From Guopingia tenuis (GTDB lineage Bacteria > Bacillota > Clostridia > Christensenellales > Christensenellaceae), in contig NZ_JACRSS010000002.1 in assembly GCF_014384805.1 (NCBI RefSeq), positions 62,001 through 126,000 on the forward strand: a stretch of DNA of 64,000 nt, written 5' to 3'. The notes under the pieces were generated by a model. The model searched no databases, was not told the DNA's origin, and saw only the letters and a program-made list of their open reading frames with translations. The position numbers and the translations under genes were made by a program. Shown piece by piece: positions 8,793 through 16,171 of the stretch (positions within the stretch are counted from its first letter, which is position 1; each line of letters opens with the position of its first letter).

Positions 8793-10368
8793 ATTGAGAC
8801 GGTGTAACAAATTCAACAGTTACGCCTTCATCCCGTATTCTGTTGATAAAGTTTTTGTAATATCTATTTCTTCTCTCAACCTGTTCCGCATTCACCGGAT
8901 GTCTGAGATTGGGATCGTAATAATTCTCATTGATATTTACAGAAAAACCGTCAAACCCAGCTAATTTCACCTTTTTCACGCCACATGCCCTCAATAGATT
9001 AAAAGCAATTACTGAAGAAGAATCATGCGTTCTTTCATCTACATCAATCCAGTTTCCGTAATTCAAAATTTTTACGTTTCCTCTCCCGCCTTTTGATATA
9101 TTGGAGCAGACAATAATGTTTAATCCGGCGGCAATAGCGCTGTCATAAATATCTTTGCGAGTCGTCAAAAGATAATCATTGCAATCCAATACCGTATTTA
9201 ATCCCAGCGTTACAACATCCTCTTGTTCTGCAATGGATCTTATCTTTTCCATGGCAGCCCCAATGCTCTTCCCCGGCGCGATAAGCAAAAGAGTCTTCCC
9301 GCGAAATGCCGCCTCCAAATCTGCAACCGCTGCCGCGTCATCTACGGATTTGCTGTCGTTATACCGCCGATATATTTCTTCCGCATAATTTTTATCAAAA
9401 GATATTTTTTTCTCAGGCACGATCAGCCCCAGCAGCTCTCCCACCTGATCGATGGGAAGCATATGCTTATTATAAAAATGGCTGGCATAGCTGGGGGAGC
9501 ATCGATGAACTGCAGAAAGATAGTATTCCGGAGCATATCCCCAATAAAATTCCGAGTGCAGTTGGTTTATCACAGTATCAATCACCTCAAGCAACGGGGC
9601 TATGCGGTAATTCTTCCCATAATACAGATTCAGATGTTCAAGAAGAAGTTCCGTATTAAGATTCCCGGCGCCCTTTCCCATCCCCATAATAGAGCAGTCA
9701 AGCATGATATCTCTGTTTGTAGGGAACTGAAGCATGGCAATTGCATTAGAATATGACATCTGCAAATTGTTATGCGAATGGAACCCTAATATCATAGAAG
9801 AAATCAAATTATGATCAACCAGGTTTAAAACCCGGCTCATATCATTTGGACGCATTTCTCCAAAGCTATCAACAATATAAAATCCTGATGCATCCGGGAG
9901 TTTTGTATTAACCAGTCCAATAAACTCTAATAATTCCGCATCGCTATAACGCAAAGTTATCATTGGCTGGATATAAAGTTTATAGCCTTTATCCAGAATC
10001 TTGCGTCCGATAGAAATAACAGCCTGTCTATCTTTTTTATGAAACGCCAGACGAATTCCATCAATCCCCTCTTCTGTCCTTGGATGCAGATTATCCACGT
10101 TAAATTTGCCATAATCCATCATAGCAACATATAAAACCCCTGGTTTCTTATGTTTTAGTATGCAATGAGGGATTACTTTTTCATTTATATACTGGGTTCT
10201 GCCGGATTCGGATCCTTTATTTTCATCGATATAACCCATTTCAATAACATCTACACCCGACGCCTCTTGTGCCGCTAAGATTTTCTCCATATAGGTCTGT
10301 CCAAAGTTAAAATCATTAACACAGCCCCCATCCCGAAGCGTCACATCCAATACTTTCAGTGTATTCAT
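8785..10368 (-). CDS. DRE-TIM metallo-aldolase (HMGL/4-hydroxy-2-oxovalerate aldolase-like) with extra C-terminal domain
   Basis: The ATG at 10368 with GGGAAGG upstream gives 527 aa. Residues 1-290 form an HMGL-like TIM barrel: LDVTLRDGGCVNDFNFG near the start (metal Asp), LGFHSHNNLQMSYSNA (HxH metal ligands), and CSIMGMGKGAGNLNTELLL, as in DmpG/MhpE pyruvate aldolases. Residues about 335-527 form a separate Rossmann-like domain beginning KTLLLIAPGKSIGAAMEKI, including YLLTTRKDIYD and LAGFDGFSVNINENYYD. It looks like the DUF115/MptE-like or sialyltransferase-like fold, with no certain function. Aldol addition of pyruvate to an aldose or aldose phosphate would give a 2-keto-3-deoxy acid, the chemistry normally done here by PEP-dependent NeuB/KdsA. 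The function is inferred from the fold and from the phosphatase and cytidylyltransferase on either side. Confidence 0.8.
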   Translation of the reverse strand: MNTLKVLDVTLRDGGCVNDFNFGQTYMEKILAAQEASGVDVIEMGYIDENKGSESGRTQYINEKVIPHCILKHKKPGVLYVAMMDYGKFNVDNLHPRTEEGIDGIRLAFHKKDRQAVISIGRKILDKGYKLYIQPMITLRYSDAELLEFIGLVNTKLPDASGFYIVDSFGEMRPNDMSRVLNLVDHNLISSMILGFHSHNNLQMSYSNAIAMLQFPTNRDIMLDCSIMGMGKGAGNLNTELLLEHLNLYYGKNYRIAPLLEVIDTVINQLHSEFYWGYAPEYYLSAVHRCSPSYASHFYNKHMLPIDQVGELLGLIVPEKKISFDKNYAEEIYRRYNDSKSVDDAAAVADLEAAFRGKTLLLIAPGKSIGAAMEKIRSIAEQEDVVTLGLNTVLDCNDYLLTTRKDIYDSAIAAGLNIIVCSNISKGGRGNVKILNYGNWIDVDERTHDSSSVIAFNLLRACGVKKVKLAGFDGFSVNINENYYDPNLRHPVNAEQVERRNRYYKNFINRIRDEGVTVEFVTPSQYE

Positions 10369-10451
10369 GCTGGTTTTCCTTCCCCTTTCTATCGAATATA
10401 AATAAATCAAGCAATATGTAAAATGCTTTAACCCAAAGCCATACTCAATTT

Positions 10452-11096
10452 TTATAATTCAACATTTATCAAAGCTTCGGCTAAAGCAAAATCTTCCGGA
10501 TGATCTATATCAACAGATTCTTTAATAGACACCTCTTTAATAAATGGCTTTTTGCCAATTCGTCTCCGATACTTTTCATAGACTTCTTTTGTGAAAACAT
10601 AGACACCGGACGTTTCCTGATATATCGGCTTCAGATCCTGTGTCCTCGGCAAATCAGATGCATCAAAATTCAAAGGTCTGCCATCTTGCCATAAATAATC
10701 CTGGAGCTTTACCGCACAAAAAGCGGAGTCATACTCTCCAGATTTTACCGCCCCAATACACTCTTTCATTGTTTCTACTGTAATAAACGGGGCGGTTGCA
10801 TGTGCATATACATATATGTCGGCCTCTATTACAGCCCTGAAGTTATCAAAAATCTGTGTGAAATTGGATGTCGGCAAATCTAAAAATTTCGGTCTTTGAA
10901 TAAATACAACGCCTTCCGGCAAAAACGGAATAACCGCTTCATCGCTGCAATAAACATTGATACTGTCACAAAACCCCGTCTCTTTTAGACGGTCCAGTTC
11001 ATATTGGAGGAGGGGCTTTCCCCCAAGCATCCGGGTATTTTTCCCTGGGCATCTTTCATTTATTAATTTAATTGGCATTATGGCAACTATACTCAT
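10452..11096 (-). CDS. CMP-sugar-acid synthetase (acylneuraminate cytidylyltransferase family)
   Basis: The protein is 214 aa. VAIMPIKLINERCPGKNTRM is the CTP-binding signature of NeuA/KdsB/PseF enzymes (I-P-x-K-x3-x2-RxPGKN). LDLPTSNFTQIFDNF, YAHATAPFITVETMKECIGA and SVDIDHPEDFALAEALI are further family blocks, the last carrying the C-terminal DxDxPxD metal-binding type motif. The enzyme activates a 2-keto-3-deoxy sugar acid with CTP for transfer. Its ATG overlaps the TAA of the upstream transferase gene by one base, so the two are coupled. No NeuB/SpsE/KdsA synthase is visible in the window. Which acid is activated (sialic-like, KDN, Kdo-like or novel) is open. Confidence 0.9.
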   Translation of the reverse strand: MSIVAIMPIKLINERCPGKNTRMLGGKPLLQYELDRLKETGFCDSINVYCSDEAVIPFLPEGVVFIQRPKFLDLPTSNFTQIFDNFRAVIEADIYVYAHATAPFITVETMKECIGAVKSGEYDSAFCAVKLQDYLWQDGRPLNFDASDLPRTQDLKPIYQETSGVYVFTKEVYEKYRRRIGKKPFIKEVSIKESVDIDHPEDFALAEALINVEL

Positions 11097-12268
11097 TATA
11101 TTTTTATCCCCTTCATATAATCATATATTAACTCGGCGGCACATTTCATGGAACCTTTGGGATTATTCCAATACACTTTAGAAATAGCTTCCAGCTTATC
11201 GTTTGTATGTGAAGAGATATCTACCAGCTTTAGCGCGTTCTCTAACTCCTTTTTATTCGTGCATACAGCTGTTGCATACCGTTCATAAAAGCTGAATTCC
11301 TCATTCGGAAATTTCCAAATAATAAGATTGTCCGATTCATATAAAGCTCTTCCCAACAAGGCAGATCTATGGCCCACATACACATTCACTGAAGGCAATC
11401 TTCCATTGCGTATATACTCAATATTATGATCATTTAATATCTTATATAAACTTTGGTCACTGCGCGGATGTAACTTGACATACAGCTTTGTTGTCTTATC
11501 AACTAAATCCGCAAACGATGCAAGGAATTTCTCGAGATCCTTTTTTTTGGCGCTTCCATCTTCCACTAAAGCATTGGCTATATAGCAAATGGCTTCTTCT
11601 TTTTTGCCGCCCGGGATAAATCCATCCAGATCATGGTCTCCGATTAATCTTATCTGATCCTTTGTATACCCATGATGCGACATATAGTATTCATCCCAAT
11701 ATTCGCCCATTGTCAATATATATTCAGCTATAAGGCGCATAGAAAACTGCGCTTCCACAATCATGGTAATATTCTTTTTCTTTTTTAATACTTCTGCGAT
11801 AACTTTGACAAATGATTTCCCATCATAACGGCACATATGTCGGACAATATTTAAATATTCAAATACCTTGGAAAGCTGCCCGATAACTGATATCGCATTT
11901 GCTGCCGAAACGTCGTTGATATTCATTCCGTCAAACATAACGCCTTCTTGCAGCATAATCGTTTTTATTCCCAGTTTTTTCGCATGAAGAATAAACTCCA
12001 GATCCGGTATCCGGCATTGAGTAAATACAATAATTTTTACTTCTTGAGAAATCAAGAAATCATCAATATTTTTTATTTGCTTTCGGTGATAAAAATAATC
12101 AATGAAACTCTCCTTTTTCTCTTCCTCCGTCGGCAATTCTATACAGACAGCCCCCATAAACACAGAGCTGTCCTTTTTCTTTATTTCTTTCGCAATCTTA
12201 AAAGCGAACTTTTTCAGGTCAACTAACGGACGCTCGAAAAATAAAATATCTATCCCTTTTTTTTGCAT
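11096..12268 (-). CDS. Putative GT-B sialyltransferase-like / CMP-sugar-acid transferase
   Basis: The protein is 390 aa from ATG 12268 (GAGAAG 7 bp upstream; the alternative TTG 12286 is weaker). It has no clear family by eye. In order it contains TIMLQEGVMFDG (acidic-Gly motif), TTKLYVKLHPRSDQS (HP motif) and VNVYVGHRSALLGRAL (Ser motif). This order and spacing is the (D/E)-G ... HP ... S/T pattern described for bacterial sialyltransferases and polysialyltransferases with a GT-B fold. The gene is translationally coupled to the CMP-sugar synthetase, which supports use of a CMP-activated donor. A CDP-glycerol-type glycerophosphotransferase is the main alternative. Confidence 0.6.
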   Translation of the reverse strand: MQKKGIDILFFERPLVDLKKFAFKIAKEIKKKDSSVFMGAVCIELPTEEEKKESFIDYFYHRKQIKNIDDFLISQEVKIIVFTQCRIPDLEFILHAKKLGIKTIMLQEGVMFDGMNINDVSAANAISVIGQLSKVFEYLNIVRHMCRYDGKSFVKVIAEVLKKKKNITMIVEAQFSMRLIAEYILTMGEYWDEYYMSHHGYTKDQIRLIGDHDLDGFIPGGKKEEAICYIANALVEDGSAKKKDLEKFLASFADLVDKTTKLYVKLHPRSDQSLYKILNDHNIEYIRNGRLPSVNVYVGHRSALLGRALYESDNLIIWKFPNEEFSFYERYATAVCTNKKELENALKLVDISSHTNDKLEAISKVYWNNPKGSMKCAAELIYDYMKGIKI

Positions 12269-12291
12269 TGGACGCTTCTCTTTCAACTTCT

Positions 12292-12990
12292 TTACTTATA
12301 CTTTTTTCCCAAAACTGCCAATACTGTCCGGGCCATAGTTGTCAGATCCCCAATAAAAGAAAATTTTCTAATGCTTTCGAGATTATATTTCATTTTCTCT
12401 GGAAGCACATTCTCTATATAAACTTTGTCCACATTATCTGCCGCATCGAGCAGCTCCGCCTCATCTTTATACCGTATACTAGCTTCACTAGTAATTCCAG
12501 CAGGCAACAATAAGGTGGCACACATCTCTTGGCTGTATTTCTTTACAAATTTTATGGCTTCCGGCCTGGTCCCGACAAAAGACATGTCTCCCCGCAATAC
12601 ATCTATCAATTGTGGAAGTTCATCCAGCCTGTACTTTCGGAGGAATTTTCCCACTCGTGTGATCCGCCGATCATTTTCCACGGTAACATGTGACCCAATC
12701 TTATCTGCATTTGACACCATCGTCCGAAATTTATGTATTTGAAATACCTTTCCATATTGTGTTACTCGTTCTTGGCGGTAAAAAACACCTCCCGGCGAAT
12801 CCAAAACAATGGCAACGGCAACAACCAACATAATAGGGCTCAAACAAACTAACATAACCAACGCAAGCAGAATATCAAAGCATCTTTTCAGTCTCAGGCT
12901 AAACTGTCGCTTGGAAAGAACGTCGTAATAAGCTCGAACTTCGGGAATCTGAAATTCCTTTGGCAATTCTTCCCACTTTCTCCATCTCAT
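12292..12990 (-). CDS. Initiating sugar-phosphate transferase (PglC/WbaP-type)
   Basis: The protein is 232 aa. One hydrophobic segment (LLALVMLVCLSPIMLVVAVA) precedes the catalytic polyprenyl-phosphate sugar phosphotransferase core: GGVFYRQERVTQYGKVFQI, HKFRTMV, RVGKFLRKYRLDELPQL and VLRGDMSFVGTRPEA. These are the conserved monotopic phosphoglycosyl transferase motifs, including the catalytic Asp-Glu pair in LDELPQ. The enzyme loads the first sugar-1-phosphate onto undecaprenyl phosphate, starting repeat-unit synthesis. GGTGG lies upstream of the ATG. With the UDP-GlcNAc 4,6-dehydratase and aminotransferase present, the first sugar may be a bacillosamine- or FucNAc-like residue. Confidence 0.92.
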   Translation of the reverse strand: MRWRKWEELPKEFQIPEVRAYYDVLSKRQFSLRLKRCFDILLALVMLVCLSPIMLVVAVAIVLDSPGGVFYRQERVTQYGKVFQIHKFRTMVSNADKIGSHVTVENDRRITRVGKFLRKYRLDELPQLIDVLRGDMSFVGTRPEAIKFVKKYSQEMCATLLLPAGITSEASIRYKDEAELLDAADNVDKVYIENVLPEKMKYNLESIRKFSFIGDLTTMARTVLAVLGKKYK

Positions 12991-13022
12991 GTTTTTACCA
13001 CCATATTATTTCCGGTATCTAT

Positions 13023-14234
13023 TCAGAGATATTTTTTAACAACATCCTCAAAATTTGCTGTTACATATTCCACATCTTCGTCTGATAGCTTTGTATGCAA
13101 AGGCAAAGTAATTTCTTCTTCAAAATAATGGTATGCATTGGGGAAATCCTTAATATCCCATCCATATTTCTTATAGGCGGTCATCATCGGCAGAGGTTTA
13201 TAATGTACATTGCAGGCAATCCCTCGTTTCGCCATTTGAGTAATAATTTCATTGCGCTGTTCACAGCTAATGCCCGGGACCCTTGCCAAATACAAATGTC
13301 CTGAAGATTGAAAATCCTCTCCATAATGAACCAGATGCTTCACGCCCAATTTATCGCACACCGCATCATATTTTCCAATTATTTCTTTCCGCCTGGTCAG
13401 CAATTGGGGATAGCGTTCCAGCTGCCGCAGCCCTATCGCTCCCATAATATCCGTCATATTGCATTTATACCATGGGCCAACGATATCATATTCCCAGGAA
13501 CCAAGCTGGGTTTTTGCCAGCGCATCCTTTGACTGTCCATGTAAACTGTATAGCTGAAATTGATGATAAACAGCTTGGTCATCCAATCCCGGAATGTTTC
13601 TCCATGTGGCCGCACCGCCCTCTGCTGTTGTTAGGTTTTTTACTGCATGAAACGAAAACGCTGAAAAGTCAGCAATCTCTCCAGCCATTTTTCCATGCCG
13701 GGATGCACCCATTGCATGAGCGCAGTCTGCGACGATAGCTACGCGCCCTATCGCATTCTGAATATTATTGGATGCAGTAAAAAGATTCTTTTTATCCTCT
13801 GCTGCTTCAAAAATCCGATCATAATCGCAGACAATCCCCCCTAAATCGACAGGGATAATCGCTTTTGTTTTTTCCGTAATGGCCGCTTCCATGGCATCAT
13901 AATCCATCTCACAGGAATCCAGCTGTGAATCAATAAACTTAACAACAGCCCCAACGTGAATTGCCGCAGACGCGGAAGACGTATAGGTATATGCCGGAAC
14001 TAAAACCTCGTCCCCTTCTCCAATTCCCAACAGGCGAAGAATCAATTCCTCCGAAGCCGTGGCAGAATTAAGACACACCACCTTGTTGGTATGAAAGTAT
14101 TCTGCCAATCGATTTTCAAACTCTTTGACCCGAGGCCCCGTAGTGATCCATCCGGAACGAAGCGTCTCGCATACTTCCTGGATTTCAAGTTCTGAAATAT
14201 CTGGCGGGCTGAATGAAATGCTCCTGTTTTTCAT
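13023..14234 (-). CDS. DegT/DnrJ/EryC1/StrS-family sugar aminotransferase
   Basis: The ATG at 14234 with GGAGGGG upstream gives 403 aa. It shows SGWITTGPRVKEFENRLAEY, ALLGIGEGDEV-type cofactor-loop residues, IVADCAHAMGASRHGK and the PLP lysine context FSFHAVKNLTTAEGG. This is the sugar nucleotide aminotransferase family (ArnB/PseC/PglE type), which converts a 4-keto sugar to an amino sugar with Glu as donor. The natural keto substrate would be the product of the 4,6-dehydratase encoded at 16172-18055. The insert around residues 150-170 (AEDKKNLFTASNNIQNAIGR) is longer than in most relatives. PLP binding via the Lys in HAVKN is expected. Confidence 0.92.
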   Translation of the reverse strand: MKNRSISFSPPDISELEIQEVCETLRSGWITTGPRVKEFENRLAEYFHTNKVVCLNSATASEELILRLLGIGEGDEVLVPAYTYTSSASAAIHVGAVVKFIDSQLDSCEMDYDAMEAAITEKTKAIIPVDLGGIVCDYDRIFEAAEDKKNLFTASNNIQNAIGRVAIVADCAHAMGASRHGKMAGEIADFSAFSFHAVKNLTTAEGGAATWRNIPGLDDQAVYHQFQLYSLHGQSKDALAKTQLGSWEYDIVGPWYKCNMTDIMGAIGLRQLERYPQLLTRRKEIIGKYDAVCDKLGVKHLVHYGEDFQSSGHLYLARVPGISCEQRNEIITQMAKRGIACNVHYKPLPMMTAYKKYGWDIKDFPNAYHYFEEEITLPLHTKLSDEDVEYVTANFEDVVKKYL

Positions 14235-14401
14235 ATTCGTATCCCCTCCATAATCTATAGCCATGTATCATACTCAGTTTTTAACGCCTATCAAATATTT
14301 GGCAATTTGCCAGAATTTTTTCAGGCCATTCTTTGCGCCTGCCCCCGTTTCCTATCTCTATTACAGTTTCTCAACCTTTCCCCCTGGGAAGGGCACAGGA
14401 C

Positions 14402-15487
14402 TCATATTTTATAGAATTCCTTATACCATTCTGCAAAACGCCGCAGGCCTTCTCTTAGTTTCGTCCCGGGTTTAAACCCAAAATCCCTTTCGAGGGCGCT
14501 GGTATCTGCATAAGTAACAGGGACATCTCCGGGCTGCATGGGAACCAATTCTTTATGGGCTTCAAAGTCATAATCTTTAGGCAACACCTCGGCACGGATC
14601 AACTCTTGCTGGAGAATATTCACAAAATCCAACAGGTTTTCCGGGCTGCTGTTTCCAATGTTATATACTGCATATGGCGGTATCGGCAATCCATCTTTTC
14701 CGGTTTTTTTCTCCGGCGGAGCCTGCATTACCAGTTTTACCCCATGAACGATATCATCAATATAGGTAAAATCCCGCTTACAGTTTCCGTAATTAAAAAT
14801 CTGAATTTTCTCACCTTTTAATAATTTGTTGGTAAACCCGAAATAAGCCATATCCGGCCGTCCGGCAGGGCCATAGACAGTAAAAAAGCGAAGTCCTGTC
14901 GATGGGATATTATAGACTTTGCTATATGCGTGGGCAAGCAGTTCGTTGCATTTCTTCGTGGCAGCATAAAGGCTCACCGGATGATCCACCATATCTTCCG
15001 TTGAAAAAGGAAGTTTTGTATTTCCGCCATAAACCGAAGACGAGGAGGCATAGACTAAATGTTCCACACCTTCCGCTCCACCATTATAGGAATTCCTGCA
15101 GGCTTCCAGAATATTATAAAATCCATCCAGATTTGATCGGATATAAGTATCTGGATTTGTAATACTATAGCGCACGCCCGCCTGCGCCGCCAAATTGACT
15201 ACAATATCCGGTTTATAAAGTTGAAACAAAACGTCGACCACAGATTTATCAGAAATATCTGCCTTAATAAAAATCCAGGAGGATTCCTCATGCTCTGACG
15301 CCTTTTTTTCAATTCTTTTTAATCGATATTCTTTAATGGAAACATCATAATAATCATTCAAATTATCAATGCCAATAATTGCAACAGACGGGATGGTTTC
15401 CAGTAATTCCATCGCCAAATTGGAACCAATGAATCCGGCTGCTCCAGTTATCAAAATCTTTTTATTTTCCAGACTGATATATTGCAT
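14402..15487 (-). CDS. NAD-dependent epimerase, UDP-glucuronate 4-epimerase-like
   Basis: The protein is 361 aa and an extended short-chain dehydrogenase: ILITGAAGFIGSNLAMELLE (NAD-binding GxxGxxG), YASSSSVYGGNTKLPFSTED (catalytic Ser region), SLYAATKKCNELLAHAYSK (YxxxK) and LRFFTVYGPAGRPDMA (RFFTVYGPxGRPDMA). The last block is typical of UDP-glucuronate 4-epimerases (CapI/LspL type), which make UDP-galacturonate for acidic capsules. The start has AAGGTGA upstream. It is the first gene after the long structured leader at 15488-16171, so it heads the strain-specific half of the unit. UDP-GlcNAc/UDP-Glc 4-epimerase activity cannot be excluded. Confidence 0.9.
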   Translation of the reverse strand: MQYISLENKKILITGAAGFIGSNLAMELLETIPSVAIIGIDNLNDYYDVSIKEYRLKRIEKKASEHEESSWIFIKADISDKSVVDVLFQLYKPDIVVNLAAQAGVRYSITNPDTYIRSNLDGFYNILEACRNSYNGGAEGVEHLVYASSSSVYGGNTKLPFSTEDMVDHPVSLYAATKKCNELLAHAYSKVYNIPSTGLRFFTVYGPAGRPDMAYFGFTNKLLKGEKIQIFNYGNCKRDFTYIDDIVHGVKLVMQAPPEKKTGKDGLPIPPYAVYNIGNSSPENLLDFVNILQQELIRAEVLPKDYDFEAHKELVPMQPGDVPVTYADTSALERDFGFKPGTKLREGLRRFAEWYKEFYKI

Positions 15488-16171
15488 ATTTTTGTCACCT
15501 TTTTGATCTAAATTATATGTCTTTCTTAAAATCTACGCTTGCCCCGCAATTGCAGATATTTTTATCCTTATATTAGTTGTTTCTTCCGGCATTATTATAT
15601 TGTGCCGGGCAGTTATATCCTTCTAAAAATACTTATCCCAACATCCCGGAGTACATTTATTTATATAATTTATCCAGCTTTGGCTGCAGCTATTTTCCCC
15701 CACTGCGCCAGATCAATTATTTCCCTGATGAGGCATAAGGATTGCTTTCGCTCAAGTATATTTTCGCTTTATAACTATTTCATCCCATTGGCACACGGAT
15801 CATTACATACCTCATTGGGAAATTGAAAAACCGCCTCTTTACATCGAATAGATGCTGCTATATAGAAAATTTTTCATTTTCCCCCGCCGTTCATTAGCCG
15901 CCCAGCATAGCCCAACATAATCCGGCCCCAACTATGCTCACTGCTTGTGCAGTTCTTCCCGCGGTTAAATCCACTTGGCCTTTTTAAGGCTGCGGCTACA
16001 CAGGCGGACATAAGATTCACACTGCTTTACTCCATTGCATATTGCTTCAAAAAAACAAATGCCGTTGATTCAGGTTCTCTTTTTCTGTATGAGAACACAT
16101 AAATATTGCTGCTTTCTTCATTTTATTTTTTTGCCACATTTGCAGCCGGCAATTGGTCCAGCCTGCCGCAT
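15488..16171 (-). promoter_or_regulatory. 684-bp untranslated leader between conserved and strain-specific halves of the polysaccharide operon
   Basis: No credible coding sequence occupies this stretch on either strand. On the minus strand it separates the 4,6-dehydratase gene from the epimerase gene. The upstream part holds the structured element described separately (15895-15998). The remaining 400 nt down to the epimerase start are AT-rich, with several short hairpins. I found no convincing sigma-A promoter here, so the leader may be transcribed by read-through from the upstream module. The switch from GC-rich to AT-rich sequence occurs within it. Confidence 0.5.
15895..15998 (-). ncRNA. 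Candidate structured cis-RNA (four-stem junction) in the polysaccharide leader
   Basis: Read on the minus strand, a closing stem TAGCCGC/GCGGCTA (15992-15998 with 15895-15901) encloses three perfect internal stems: GCCTT/AAGGC (15978-15990), ACTGC/GCAGT (15940-15953) and AGCATAG/CTATGCT (15904-15910 with 15932-15938). A CCGCGG palindrome (15959-15964) lies in the junction. The third stem has a G-rich loop. This is far more orderly than random sequence of this length. I do not recognise it as a known riboswitch class. Its place inside a very long polysaccharide operon is reminiscent of processive antitermination elements such as EAR, but sequence identity with EAR is not claimed. Confidence 0.55.

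Noticed and set aside
15488..16171. JUMPstart/ops antitermination site in the polysaccharide leader
   Set aside because: GGCGGCTAATG on the minus strand only loosely resembles the ops core GGCGGTAG, and no RfaH gene is visible.
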